In this document: positions 9,056 through 18,499 of the stretch, piece by piece
Numbering within the stretch: position 1 is the stretch's first letter
Layout: every line of letters begins with the position of its first letter
NCBI GenBank assembly: GCA_905221605.1
Contig: CAJNDS010002106.1
Coordinates: forward strand, 417,501 to 479,500
Length of the DNA: 62,000 nucleotides
Reading direction: 5' to 3'
Source of the DNA: Symbiodinium natans
Taxonomy: Eukaryota > Sar > Dinophyceae > Suessiales > Symbiodiniaceae
The notes under the pieces: model-generated
Seen by the model: the letters and a program-made list of their open reading frames with translations, nothing else
Told to the model about the DNA's origin: nothing
Databases searched by the model: none
Position numbers and translations under genes: made by a program

Positions 9056-9137
9056 CTGAATCCTAAACCATATAACCCTGAACCCACAGGGTACGCACTT
9101 TTGCCTCGGATCCGTAAGCACTAAACCCTGTCTGAAC

Positions 9138-9195
9138 CCTGAGCAGCAGCTGGGACCACCAGGCACTGCTTCTTGCAGAGCTCAGTAGCAAAGGA
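9138..9195 (-). CDS. Exon bounded by telomere units
   Basis: Reads SFATELCKKQCLVVPAAAQ. The acceptor is TTTAG, the last bases of a TTTAGGG array; the donor is GTTCAGAC, a telomere-unit variant. Confidence 0.65.
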
Positions 9196-9344
9196 CTAAA
9201 CCCTAAACCCTAAAGCCCTCAAGCCCTGAACCCTGAACCCTGAACCCTAAACCCTAAACCCTAAGCCCTAAACCCTAAACCCCAAACCCTAAACCCGCTT
9301 TGGCTTCGGAACGTACAGCGTGGCAACGTATGCCTCCAAGACAC

Positions 9345-9410
9345 GGTCAAGGAGTTCAGCTCGCGGCAGACGGCCTGCTGCTGAAGAAGGAAGCTGCTCA
9401 CATCGAAGTC
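9345..9410 (-). CDS. Exon, unknown protein
   Basis: Reads DFDVSSFLLQQQAVCRELNS then LT. Acceptor TGGAG, donor GTGTCT. Its acceptor region is tandemly copied downstream on the plus strand (9531-9569, 9667-9707). The E-D-F-D-V start recalls the COG5 N terminus, but one motif is not enough to assign it. Confidence 0.55.
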
Positions 9411-9840
9411 CTCCAGGCTTAGGGCTTATAGGGTTTAGGGTTTAGGGTTTAGGGTTTAGGGTTTAGGATTTAGGGTTTAGGGTTTAGGGTTTAGGGCTTA
9501 TAATCGGTTTTTAAGGGTTATACTAGGAAGCTTGCTCACCTCGAAGTCCTCCAGGCTTAGGGCTTAGAGGGTTCAGGGCTTTAGGGTTTGTAATTAGGTG
9601 ATAATACGCGGTTCTAGGGGTTATAATAGGTTTTTAAGGTTTATAATGGGTTTTTAAGGGTTATACTAGGAAGCTGCTCACATCGAAGTCCTCCAGGCTT
9701 AGGGCTTGTAGGGTTTAGGGTTTAGGGTTTAGGGTTTGGGGTTTGGGGTTTGGGGTTTGGGGTTTGGGGTTTGGGGTTTGGGGTTCAGGGCTTTAGGGTT
9801 TAGAATAGGTTTTTAAGGGTTCTGCTCACGTCGAAGTTGA
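9389..9840. repeat. Tandem copies of an exon acceptor region
   Basis: The 40-base block AAGCTGCTCACATCGAAGTC + CTCCAGGCTTAGGGCTT occurs at 9391, 9536 and 9671, with a remnant at 9825; period about 140 bp, with telomere arrays in each unit. TTTGGGG is homogenised at 9737-9785. Confidence 0.8.
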
Positions 9841-10032
9841 GGGTTTTAGGGTTTATAGTTGAGTTTAAAGTTTATAGGTTTCAGGGTCTGGGTTTATGGG
9901 GTTTAGGGTCTGGGTTTGTGGTTTAGGGTTAGGGTACAGGGTTTAGGGAGCTGAATTTATTGGACGCAGGGGGGGTGTCGTCAGTACATGTAGAGTGTCG
10001 GCCGTGTCGGCCTTTGTTTGTACATCCTAGCC

Positions 10033-10111
10033 CGTTAAGAAGAACCTCTTCTCAGCCCAGTCAAGAATAAACCCGAGGTGGAGCGAGCAGTCCCCCAGTT
10101 ACGATCACGTC
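10033..10111 (-). CDS. Exon, unknown protein
   Basis: Reads DVIVTGGLLAPPR after acceptor CTCCAG; a second open frame gives FILDWAEKRFFLTG at the 3' side, so the end is unsettled. Confidence 0.4.
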
Positions 10112-10198
10112 CTGGAGCCCCAAGTTTTAGGCGCAGAACATGTCTGAACTTTGGGTGAAGAGGGTTTAGAGTTTAGGGTTTAGGGTTTATGGTTTAGG

Positions 10199-10252
10199 GT
10201 GCGAAATAGTCCTCATGCTGGTGGCGCTTCTTGTGGGAATGGATGGCCACCT
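10199..10252 (-). CDS. Exon, histidine/lysine-rich
   Basis: Reads EVAIHSHKKRHQHEDYFA; acceptor GACCAG. Confidence 0.55.
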
Positions 10253-10330
10253 CTGGTCTGGAGATTAGGGTTTAGGGTTTCGGGTTAGGGTCTAGGGTTT
10301 CGGGTTTAGGGGTTAAGGGCTTAGGGTTTC

Positions 10331-10378
10331 GGGTAATTGCTGTTGGGCTGGCTCACGGCCTATGTAGATGCACACTTC
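10331..10378 (-). CDS. Exon, unknown protein
   Basis: Reads KVCIYIGREPAQQQL; acceptor TTTTTAG. Confidence 0.5.
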
Positions 10379-10449
10379 CTAAAAAGCCACAAACGCCTGT
10401 AACCCCGAAATCCCCGGGCTGAAAGCCCTAAACTCCAAAGCCCCTAGCC

Positions 10450-10800
10450 TTAGGCATTCCAGATTCCAGTGGACAGTGGGCTGTACATGGGAGGGCTGTA
10501 TGTCTCCGACCTTCAAACGAGCGACGATTTTGATGTCTGGCGAGCAAAATGTGCGATACTGATGTTCGGGCGTAGACCTAGCTTGCCCTTAGGGTTTAGG
10601 GTTTTGGGTGTAGGGTTTGGGGTTTAGGGTACTCTTCTGGGCCATCCAGCAGAATCTAGCATTCGGAGTACGGCACGTGGTACTGGTATCATACAAGTGC
10701 CTGAAAACCGCAAAGACACCATGTCTGCTTAAGCTCGGCGAGCTTTGGACTCTAGCAAGCCTCTCGCACTGAAAGTAAACATGCAAGAACGGGCCTGTAG
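10450..10800. other. Coding-like region, strand unresolved
   Basis: On plus, two open stretches read protein-like: SGLYMGGLYVSDLQTSDDFD (10473-10532) and LFWAIQQNLAFGVRHVVLVS (10631-10690). The minus strand is also open. If plus, it would be the only gene here opposing the others. Confidence 0.3.
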
Positions 10801-11330
10801 CTTAGGTGCTTTCGTGCACTTTTTCCGATCATGTTCGGATCATGCGTGACAAGCGTATGGTACCTCCATCGGCACCCCTCAGCGTGGCCTTTCAGAGCCC
10901 CAAAGCTCTTGTGTGAGAAACCTGCTGCGACCTGTTGCGACCTGCTGCTCTAGCACTTCTAGATTCTAGAGCACAAAGCAGACGATAATGTCCATACTCA
11001 CACTTCTTAGCTGCGTATGCTTATGACATGACATGTTGCTCCCGTTTTGATGTGCGGACCCGATCTAGCTAACGAAAAAGCGACCGAAAGAGAGAAAGAG
11101 AGAGAGATACTTTGACAGAGGCATCCGCTCCCTTCGCAAATAGAAGGCGGTTCAGGATGGCCGTGCTCTGTTGCTTTACACAAAGCCCTGGACGTTGGTC
11201 TGAAATGCTCTGTTCAGGTACGAGCCTACGCAGAAGGCCCCTGAGTGAGAAAGGCAAAACTTACAGGAAAGTGACAGAAGCACGCCAGTCATGACATAGA
11301 GGCCTTCTCACGCCTCCTCACGCATCCCCC
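10801..11330. other. Low-repeat region, no certain exon
   Basis: Unlike its surroundings it lacks telomere arrays. Both strands are open at 11069-11294 without a clear splice frame. It contains the direct triplet CTGCTGCGACCTGTTGCGAC and a TTCGGATCATG palindromic stretch. It could be intergenic or coding. Confidence 0.4.
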
Positions 11331-11389
11331 CCTGTTAATCCTTAACCCGAAACACACAACACCCTAAGAGAGTGCCAAGCCTAAACCCT

Positions 11390-11466
11390 AAACCCTAAAC
11401 CCTAGACCCTGAACCCTGAACCCTAAACCCTAAACCCTAAACCCTAAACCCTAAACCCTAAACCCT
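11390..11466 (-). repeat. Interstitial telomere array
   Basis: CCCTAAA with CCCTGAA and CCCTAGA variants. Confidence 0.9.
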
Positions 11467-11528
11467 GAGTGCCGAGCCGATCTCCCCGGCATGATGCTCT
11501 CCACGGCGCCGAAGGCGCTGTTTCTCTC
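11464..11528 (-). CDS. Exon, unknown protein
   Basis: Reads RNSAFGAVESIMPGRSARHS; acceptor AAACAG, donor at GGTTTAGGG-type repeat (CTCAGG|GTTTAGGG). Confidence 0.55.
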
Positions 11529-11562
11529 CTGTTTAACCCAAGGGCTCCAAGTGCACCAAGGT

Positions 11563-11703
11563 TTGGGTTTAGGGTTTAGGGTTTAGGGTTTAGGGTTTAG
11601 GGTTTAGGGTTTAGGGTTTAGGGTTTAGGGTTTAGGGTTTAGGGTTTAGGGTTTAGGGTTTAGGGTTTAGGGTTTAGGGTTTAGGGTTTAGGGTTTAGGG
11701 TTT
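11563..11703 (+). repeat. Longest TTTAGGG array
   Basis: About twenty nearly perfect TTTAGGG units; antisense to the genes. Confidence 0.95.
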
Positions 11704-11938
11704 ATTGCTTATTAGGGTTTAGGGTTTAGGGTCTCATCGGCGCCTAAAGTCTGTAAATAATACCTGCTTTGGCTTAGTTGCTGAGTTCATAAGCCCCCAA
11801 AAAAGTATACACAAAGAAACGCCTCATTGGCGTCTGAAGTCTCCGAGTAATTCCTACTTTGCTATTTGGAGCCTTTAGCGTAAGGGCTCGTTGCGGAAGA
11901 GCAGCATCTTGGCAGTGTTTGTAAGTTGGTGGGGCGGG

Positions 11939-11940
11939 AT

Positions 11941-11974
<34 letters not shown>
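11939..11974 (+). repeat. Poly-G tract
   Basis: More than 30 consecutive G; possible four-stranded DNA former. Confidence 0.95.
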
Positions 11975-12063
11975 GGCGGAGGGGCGGTTGAGGTTAAGCT
12001 ACCTAGGGCCTAAACCCGAACCTGCTAAACCCTAAACCCTGGGCCCTGAACCCTAGGCCCCAC

Positions 12064-12101
12064 CAAAGCAGGGCCCAGCAAGCTCATTGGCCTAGGAGTA
12101 G
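12064..12101 (-). CDS. Exon, unknown protein
   Basis: Reads TPRPMSLLGPAL; acceptor CCTCCAG, donor GTGGGG. Confidence 0.5.
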
Positions 12102-12224
12102 CTGGAGGATGGAACCCTGATGGAGGATTTACCCTAAACCCTAAACCCCAAACCCTAAACTTTAAACCCTAAACCCTAAACCCTAAACCCTAAACCCTAA
12201 ACCCTAAACCCTAAAGGGTTTTGG

Positions 12225-12296
12225 GGCAGATCCCTGAGCCATGGGTCCTTGCTTGGATGGACCGCGAGATCGAAACTCTACTTCGATAACGCTCTC
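12225..12296 (-). CDS. Exon, unknown protein
   Basis: Reads SVIEVEFRSRGPSKQGPMAQ then GSAP; edges approximate. Confidence 0.5.
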
Positions 12297-12383
12297 ACAT
12301 ATAGTAGGGTTTAGGGTTTAGGGTTTAGGGTTTAGGGTTTAGGGTTTAGGGGTATGACGGCCCTTCGCATCTGGGAACTGAGC

Positions 12384-12521
12384 CTGAAACGCAACTTGGT
12401 CCTTGGCAGCCGCTCGCAGCCTCTTCCTTTCCTGTATCTGCTCTTTGAAGTGCAGCTTGAGAAGCATGTCCTCGTCACTTCCAGAGCCCAGGGCTGCCAA
12501 AATGTCAGGATCTGCAAAGCC
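12384..12521 (-). CDS. Long exon, helical domain
   Basis: 138 nt, exactly 46 codons. Reads GFADPDILAALGSGSDEDML, continues LKLHFKEQIQERKRLRAAAK and ends DQVAFQ. Acceptor CCCCAG, donor GC (CAG|GCTCAG); without that donor the frame runs on a few codons. An acidic loop is followed by a long charged helix. Among the most convincing exons here. Confidence 0.75.
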
Positions 12522-12867
12522 CTGGGGTTTAGGGTTTAGGGTTTAGGGTTTAGGGTTTAGGGTTTAGGGTTTAGGGTTTAGGGTTTAGGGTGCCCCTAAA
12601 CCCTAAACCCCACACACACACACATCGTTTCTTCAACTTTGGGCCTACACCTCCTGATAGACCCTAGGAGTCAGAACCTGCGCCCTCTTCTGCACAGAGG
12701 GGCTTGGAACATGACAAGGGAATGTACAGTACTGCAACCCTATCCCATGTTGTCCAAGCAGACAACCTTGGCTAGGGCGTACATCCTTATGGGGTCCGAG
12801 CATGACTCCCTTGACTAATTTGCACCGAATCTCAACTCCCTGAACCCTGCAGCCCTGTAAGGACTAT

Positions 12868-12934
12868 GCCCGCGTATGCCGCCAAGCCGTCTGAGGCACG
12901 ACTTTCCTTCTCGTTCTTGTCCTGCGGCTGCTGG
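12868..12934 (-). CDS. Exon, hydrophilic
   Basis: Reads QQPQDKNEKESRASDGLAAY then A; acceptor CTCTGAG. Confidence 0.6.
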
Positions 12935-13049
12935 CTCAGAGTACTGAGTAATTACATGGAACGAAGGAACGCAAACCCTAAACTCTAAATAACAAATAAC
13001 CCTAAACCCTAAACCCTAAACCCCAAACCCCAAACCCTAAACCCTAAAC

Positions 13050-13075
13050 CTTCCACATCCTTCCTTCTCCTGGGC
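13050..13075 (-). CDS. Microexon with telomere donor
   Basis: 26 nt reading AQEKEGCG; acceptor ACGCAG, donor AAG|GTTTAGGG. Confidence 0.4.
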
Positions 13076-13228
13076 CTGCGTGCAAAGGTCTCGGCTGGAG
13101 TGGAGTCTCAAACTCTCCACATTCTAGCTAGCTTCTTCTTTTGGGGCACCTCAACTTTTCATAAGTTTGCAATGTAACCACAAAATTATAACCCCCCCCC
13201 CAAAAGAAACCTAAACCCTAAACCCTAC

Positions 13229-13277
13229 ATTTAGAGGTCTGCAGAAGAATTGGGGGCCCAGTGCCGCCATAGGCGAC
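13229..13277 (-). CDS. Exon, unknown protein
   Basis: Reads VAYGGTGPPILLQTSK; acceptor TGCGAG, donor GTAGGG (telomere-like). Confidence 0.6.
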
Positions 13278-13331
13278 CTCGCAGTGCAACAGGTGTCATC
13301 AGAACCCAGGCGCGCCTTGCAACCCTGTCCT

Positions 13332-13502
13332 TGGGATGTTCCCCCCCCTACTATATACTAGCACCTTCCTAAGCCTTACTAGGGAGTCTAATTGGGGGTA
13401 CTATCACCCCTATTAAGGACTGCTGGTATCCTTACTAGGGAGTCTAATTGGGGGTACTATAACCCCTATTAAGGACTTCTTGTATAAGGGGGAACATCCT
13501 AA
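13332..13502. mobile_element. Family A element with internal duplication
   Basis: TTGGGATGTTCCCC at the left and AAGGGGGAACATCCTAAA at the right; an inner block of about 60 bp ending ATTGGGGGTACTATAACCCC occurs twice. Confidence 0.75.
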
Positions 13503-13544
13503 ACCCCTTTAAAAGCACCTACGTTCCCAAACCTCGGGTTCGGA

Positions 13545-13670
13545 GCTTGCCCAAAGAGCCCAATACCACTTTTATCAAGGAAGATGCCTTAGACCACGGG
13601 TTTAGGGTTTAGGGTAACCATATTAAGGATCCGTATACTGAACCTAGTTGCTGAGTGCCTTGGGCCAAAA
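13545..13670. mobile_element. Family C element with telomere insert
   Basis: Starts GCTTGCCCAAAGAGCCCAAT like the C copies at 18768 and 58010. Two TTTAGGG units lie inside. Confidence 0.5.
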
Positions 13671-13811
13671 AAAGTTAACTGTTCAACTATGGTGGGATTC
13701 TGTATACCCCAAAAGGTTAAAGGTGACCTACTCAGCTACAAAGTATAGGGTTGAGGTTTAAAATCCCTCATGAAAATGGTAGCGGGCTCTTTGGGCTTCA
13801 GAAGTTGCGGG

Positions 13812-13940
13812 CTTGCCACTATTTGCTTAAGAGCCCCCCCCCCCACCCCGCCAACAGAAACAAATCATACACACTCTCCTTTATAATAAGGGACGTAGAG
13901 GGATTCATATTGCATGGGTGAACTTAAGCAAACAGTAGCC
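13812..13940. mobile_element. Family M element
   Basis: CCACTATTTGCTTAAGAGCCCC at left, TGAACTTAAGCAAACAGTAGC at right, poly-C next to the left end; matches the M intron at 51009-51153. Confidence 0.65.
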
Positions 13941-14005
13941 CGAAACCCTCAGCCCTAAACCCTAAACCGTAACCCCTAAACCCCACATAGGGTGGGCTCC
14001 TGAAC

Positions 14006-14076
14006 CAGAAGGGACAGCTCATCGAGGTGGTTTCGACCAGTCTGGATATAGTTGAAGATCTGCTCCTCCATGTGGC
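14006..14076 (-). CDS. Exon, helical
   Basis: Reads HMEEQIFNYIQTGRNHLDEL then SLL. Acceptor TTGCGAG, donor GTTCAGG. Confidence 0.7.
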
Positions 14077-14252
14077 CTCGCAAGACCCAAGATGGTTCAG
14101 GGTTCAGGGTTTAGGGATTAGGGTTCAGGGTTTAGGGTTTCGGCGCTCATGCTGGCAAGGGTTTAGGGTTTCGGGTCTCAGACCCAAGTTTAAACTAGGA
14201 ATGAAAAGGGTTCCCTTTTCGGGTTTAGAGGGGCTTGGAAGCGAACCTAAAC

Positions 14253-14312
14253 CCTCAAAACGAACGAGTTCCTTCCTGCACAGTCCCATGATAGAACCGC
14301 TGGCTGCAGCAC
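14253..14312 (-). CDS. Exon with telomere donor
   Basis: Reads GAAASGSIMGLCRKELVRFE; acceptor CATGCAG, donor (G)GTTTAGG. Confidence 0.6.
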
Positions 14313-14330
14313 CTGCATGACTCACTTTGG

Positions 14331-14457
14331 GAGGCTCCCCCTCATACTAACAGTCCTGAATAGGGTTTAGGGTTTAGGGTTTAGGGTTTCGGGTTTCGGG
14401 TTTAGGGTTCTGTTAGAATCCGCATTAAGGACTGCTAGTATAAGGGGGAACATCCCA
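14331..14457. mobile_element. Family A element with telomere insert
   Basis: Ends GGGAGGCTCCCCCTCATACT and AGTATAAGGGGGAACATCCC. Directly after CAGTCCTGAATAGGG the sequence becomes TTTAGGG/TTTCGGG units (14362-14408), then resumes. Confidence 0.85.
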
Positions 14458-14689
14458 AACTACACTGTTCCACGACCCCAAGCCACACACATAAAGCATG
14501 ATGAGCTGCCGCAAGTGAATTTCGCCAAAACCATAAGCCCCGAAAGAATGATGAGTCGCCTTAAACCCCAAACCCCAAACCCCAAACCCCAAACCCCAAA
14601 CCCCAAACCCTAAACCCTAAACCCTAAACCCTAAACCCCGAACCCCAACTCCTACACCCCTAAGGTGGGGCCGTCCTTGCACCCCAGGG

Positions 14690-14757
14690 CCCGGGCTACT
14701 GCGCTTGCTCGCCAAAGAAGAGCGGCGCATGCCGCTCGCCTCCCCCGTCGCTTTTCC
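14690..14757 (-). CDS. Exon, serine/arginine-rich
   Basis: Reads GKATGEASGMRRSSLASKRS then SPGP. 3' end uncertain. Confidence 0.5.
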
Positions 14758-14763
14758 TTTGGC

Positions 14764-14910
14764 TAGGGTTTAGGGTTTAGGGTTTAGGGTTTAGGGTTTA
14801 GGGTTTAGGGTTTAGGGTTTAGGGTTTAGGGTTTAGGGTTTAGGGTTTAGGGTTTAGGGTTTAGGGTTCAGGGTTCAGGGGTCAGGGGTCAGGGTTCAGG
14901 GTTCAGGGTT
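14764..14910 (+). repeat. Long TTTAGGG array
   Basis: About fourteen perfect units, then TTCAGGG and GTCAGGG variants. Confidence 0.95.
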
Positions 14911-14974
14911 TTGGTTTTTTTATCCCACTCGTGTCGAATGGGTTTTGGGTTTAGGGTTTAGGGTTTCGGGCAGC

Positions 14975-14995
14975 CTGTACGAGGTCTCCCGCAAC
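14975..14995 (-). CDS. Microexon
   Basis: 21 nt reading VAGDLVQ; acceptor GCACAG, donor GC (CAG|GCTGCC). It lies between telomere repeats on both sides. Confidence 0.3.
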
Positions 14996-15160
14996 CTGTG
15001 CCCGAAACCCAAACCCTGAACCCTGAACCCTAAACCCTAAACCCTAAACCCTGAACCCTGAACCCTGAACCCTAAACCCTAAACCCTCAACCCTAAACCC
15101 TAAATCCTAAACCCTAAACCCTAAACCCTAAACCCTAAACCCTAAACCCTGAACCCTGAC

Positions 15161-15222
15161 CTCGGGGTTTGGAGCCAGGCGTCGCTTGCGTGGCCGCTGG
15201 CGCTGCTGCTCGAAAAGGATGC
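15161..15222 (-). CDS. Exon, basic
   Basis: Reads ILFEQQRQRPRKRRLAPNPE; acceptor GCCTAG, donor GTCAGGG (telomere-unit variant). Confidence 0.65.
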
Positions 15223-15235
15223 CTAGGCTGCTTGG

Positions 15236-15428
15236 TTTAGGGTTTAGGGTTTGGGGTTTAGGGTTTAGGGTTTAGGGTTTAGGGTTTAGGGTTTAGGGTT
15301 TAGGGTTTAGGGTTTAGGGTTTGGGGTTTAGGGTTTAGGGTTTAGGGTTTAGGATTTAGGGTTAGGGTTTATAGGGTTTAGAGTTTATAGGGTTTAGGGT
15401 TTAGGGTTTGGGGTTTGGGGTTTAGGGG
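15236..15428 (+). repeat. Long TTTAGGG array
   Basis: More than twenty units with TTTGGGG and TTTATAGGG variants. Confidence 0.95.
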
Positions 15429-15429
15429 T

Positions 15430-15575
15430 ACATAGGAACCCAATTATAACTGTACTTATAACCCACTTCTAGTGCCCCTAAAAGGGTTCTAAGTACAAAT
15501 ATAACAGCACTTGTAACCCACTCATAAGCCCCTTATGTGCAGTGATCATGGGTTCCTGAGTGGCCGGAACCTCCA
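15430..15575. mobile_element. TIR element, family L-like
   Basis: CATAGGAACCCAATTATAAC at left and inverted CATGGGTTCCTGAG..GGAACCTCCAAG at right. Confidence 0.45.
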
Positions 15576-15803
15576 AGTGGGGGTCCGCCTTGGTGCAGCT
15601 GGGGTTTAGGGTTTAGGGTTTAGGGTTTAGGGGTTTAGGGTCTCCCAAGATCCCGTCATCCAAGCAAGCCCTGAGGCCCAAATAGGGTTTGGGGTCTAGG
15701 GTTTAGGGACTACTGTAGGGTTTCAGGGTTCAGAAACCCAAATAACCCCTAGGGTGTAGTGATTCTAGGGTTTGGGGTTTGGGGTTTGGGGTTTAGGGTT
15801 TAG

Positions 15804-15856
15804 GATTTCAAGAACTCGACAGTCGGTTCTAAGATGTCAGCGGCAGATGAGGAAAG
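15804..15856 (-). CDS. Exon, unknown protein
   Basis: Reads LSSSAADILEPTVEFLK; acceptor CTTGCAG. The plus strand has a short ATG ORF (15827-15931), which I consider a shadow. Confidence 0.5.
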
Positions 15857-15960
15857 CTGCAAGCGTATGCGGAAACCTCTACTTGCGTGCAAAAGCAGTG
15901 GGGCCTTTGCCAAAGCCCTGAGGCTCTAAGGACTCTTATTTCAGGGCGTTTGGGCCCGAA

Positions 15961-16050
15961 GGCCACCAATTAAATATAAAAAGTATTCTTCCTTATTAAG
16001 TGTAATATAGGAATTATTGTTTTTTCTTTTGGGGTTCTTAAGCTGATCGT
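15961..16050. mobile_element. Family M element
   Basis: Shares TATTCTTCCTTATTAAG.GTAATATAGGAATTATTG and GGGGTTCTTAAGC with the copy at 45766-45927. Confidence 0.6.
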
Positions 16051-16104
16051 AGTGTAAGGTTTCTGGTCATTTTGAGCCTAGGGGTTTAGGGTTGGCTTTC
16101 TTAG

Positions 16105-16166
16105 TCCTCATGAGGTTCAGCTGCACAATCGTCCGGAGGCTGGACCCATGTGGGCCTCCCAAAACT
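16105..16166 (-). CDS. Exon, unknown protein
   Basis: Reads KVLGGPHGSSLRTIVQLNLM. Confidence 0.5.
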
Positions 16167-16494
16167 TTACCCGGCTGGCCCCTTTTTTTAAAAGGTTCAG
16201 GGCTTAGGGTTTAGGGTTTAGGGCTCCTTACTTCATTTTAGGGTTAGGATAAGATGCTGCAACAAGTTAGCCCGAATAAAAGCTTCAAAAGGCTACAGGA
16301 TTTTTTTTAAGGTTTCGTGCTTCGTTGGAAACATAGCAAAACAAGTGCACAAAGAGAAGGAACAACAACCGGAGGGTCTAGGTATCACCCCCAAAAAAAA
16401 TAAAAGGCACTGTTCTTTCAGATGCGACAAGCAATGGCCTCCCTAACCCTAAGCCCAAAACGCAAAACCCTAAAACTTTCATGTCGTCCTGAAC

Positions 16495-16577
16495 CCCAAG
16501 TACAAGTCCAGGTTCTCTCATCCTTCTCCAAGTGCTGCTTGTCACTAGTCCTGTCGCTGCCAGATCGCTTTTCTTGG
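16495..16577 (-). CDS. Exon, charged
   Basis: Reads EKRSGSDRTSDKQHLEKDER then TWTCTWG. Confidence 0.5.
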
Positions 16578-16800
16578 AGGGTTCAGGGTTTCGGGTTTAG
16601 GGCTAGGGTTTAGGCTTCAGTGGCCCGAACCTTGAAGAGGGTTCCAAGTCTGGCCCTGGGTTTCAGCGGTTTGGGGTTCAAGAGGGGTTTAGGGTTTAGG
16701 GTTTAGGGTTTAGGGTTTGGGTATCCTCAAGCCCCAAGAGGAGCCACAAGTATCTATGCGAGTCACCGTGATAAAATGTAAGAAACTAGTTCTATAAGCG

Positions 16801-16856
16801 GTGAATGTGGAACTTGGTGGTTTTAACTTACTCAACGATGGAGCGTCCAAGAAGAG
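16801..16856 (-). CDS. Exon, unknown protein
   Basis: Reads LFLDAPSLSKLKPPSSTFTA after acceptor TTGCAG. A plus-strand frame is also open. Confidence 0.4.
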
Positions 16857-17078
16857 CTGCAATTGTGGGTTTACGTGTAAGGGCTACAGGGAGGGGGGGG
16901 GGGAAACGGATCATGCAAAAACCAAGGGCTCTGCCGTCATGTTGGCGGCATACCTAAACCCTGAACCCTGTACCCTGAAGCCTGAACCCTGAACCCTAAA
17001 CCCCTAACCCCTGAACCCTGAACCCTGAACCCTGAACCCTAAACCCTGAACCCTGAACCCTAAACCCAAACCCTAAAC

Positions 17079-17169
17079 AGCCGCTGCTTGGAGCACCCAC
17101 TTAAAGTACTTTTGCACTTCCAGCAAGCTTGGCATGCTGTCCATGTGCAGCAGATGGGGTCCTGGCCAT
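17079..17169 (-). CDS. Exon with telomere donor
   Basis: Reads WPGPHLLHMDSMPSLLEVQK then YFKWVLQAAA. Acceptor TTTCAAG; donor GCT|GTTTAGGG. Confidence 0.7.
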
Positions 17170-17242
17170 CTTGAAATTCTCGCCTGTGGTGCTTTCAACC
17201 CCTAAACCCTAAACCCTATACCCTAAGCCCTAAACCCTAAAC

Positions 17243-17310
17243 CCATCTGCAAAAGACTGGGAACTACTCCACGCATCTTGAGAAGCCGCTGCTGCTCATC
17301 AGACACGACG
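17243..17310 (-). CDS. Exon with telomere donor
   Basis: Reads VVSDEQQRLLKMRGVVPSLL then QM. Acceptor TTCCACAG; donor ATGG|GTTTAGGG. Confidence 0.7.
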
Positions 17311-17382
17311 CTGTGGAAGCTGGAACAAACCGACAAACCTAAACTGCTCAACAACACCCATACCCCATAAGTCAGGACCTAC

Positions 17383-17418
17383 CACAAGCTGCACAGGGGT
17401 CCTCATGAAGACGCAAGA
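17383..17418 (-). CDS. Exon, unknown protein
   Basis: Reads CVFMRTPVQLV; donor GTAGGT. Confidence 0.4.
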
Positions 17419-17563
17419 TCTAGATTCCTTCATTCAAGGGTACTGGGATCTAAACCCTATAAACCCTTAATTTTAGAACCCCAAAACCCATGAACCCGAA
17501 ACCCTGAACCCTAAACCCCAAAGCCTAAGCCCTAAACCCTAAACCCTAAACAAAACCTCTCAC

Positions 17564-17621
17564 TGCGGAGCAGAATGCCCCCATTAGTGCTCGAGGGGCG
17601 ATCGTTTGGAAACCCCGCAAC
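17564..17621 (-). CDS. Exon, unknown protein
   Basis: Reads VAGFPNDRPSSTNGGILLR; acceptor TTACAG, donor GTGAGAGG, a canonical site. Confidence 0.65.
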
Positions 17622-17779
17622 CTGTAAACCCCTCTCTCTCTCTCTCCCCCAATCCCTAAACCCTAAACCCTAAACCCTAAATCCTAAACCCCAAATCCTA
17701 AATCTCCAATCCCTAAACCCTCAAACTCTAAACCCTGAACCCTCAACCGCACCCCCACTATTGGGTGGCCCCAGCGGGC

Positions 17780-17826
17780 CTGAGCTCCACTTGGGCGTCC
17801 AAACGCCGGTTGTGATTGTAGGCTGC
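17780..17826 (-). CDS. Exon, unknown protein
   Basis: Reads AAYNHNRRLDAQVEL; acceptor CGCCAG, donor GC. Confidence 0.55.
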
Positions 17827-18089
17827 CTGGCGAGGTGTAATGGGCCTTTAGGGTTTAGGGTTTGGGGTTTAGGGTTTAGGGTTTGGGGTTTAAGGGGTTT
17901 CTGGGCCTTTCCTCACTTGCCTCTCGCCAAGAGCTTAGGGCTTAGGGTTTGGGGTTTGTTTTGTGGTCTTCAGGCCGTTTTACATGTACTTTTGAAGAAT
18001 TGGGCATATATTGAAACAAAAAAAACACCCTCAAACCTAAATCCAAGCTCTCACCTGCGCAATATTTGATAGTAGGGTTTAGGGTTTGG

Positions 18090-18240
18090 GGCTTGAAAGG
18101 GTCTAAGCGTAGTTGCATGGTCCCTTAGCATGCTCTCCTTTAAAGGCTTCCCTTGGGCTGTGGCCGGTACATAAGGGGTATAGAAGGGGCCCCTAAACCC
18201 TAAACCCTAAGGGACCATGTGACTACCCTAAGAAAGGGAG
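18090..18240. mobile_element. Family R element with telomere insert
   Basis: GTAGTTGCATGGTCCCTTAG at left and inverted AGGGACCATGTGACTACCCT at right; CCCTAAA units (18191-18209) directly precede the right arm. Confidence 0.7.
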
Positions 18241-18253
18241 CTGATCCGTCTGC

Positions 18254-18319
18254 CTGCTGCTTCAGCGCATCTCGGATTTCATGAAGCCTGGTCGCAGTCC
18301 TCGGATGCTGCGCGCGAAG
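18254..18319 (-). CDS. Exon, helical
   Basis: Reads LRAQHPRTATRLHEIRDALK then QQ. Acceptor TTTGAAG, donor GC. Confidence 0.65.
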
Positions 18320-18499
18320 CTTCAAAGGGGATGCGCCCAGGCTTGAGTTTTGCTTATTTTCATGTGTATTGTCATTTTTGTGCTTAGCTAGAGGGGGTTT
18401 ACTGTATATTTCATGGCCCGAAACACGAAGCCATCACCCTACTAGCGTTGATGAGTTTAGGTTGTGTATTGAGTTTATAAGTTTAGGGTGGGTATTGAC

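Noticed and set aside
9345-9410. COG5 assignment from the EDFDV start
   Set aside because: Only one short motif agrees and the following exons do not continue a COG5-like sequence.
11563-11703. CRISPR-like regular repeat
   Set aside because: No spacers; it is a head-to-tail telomere array.
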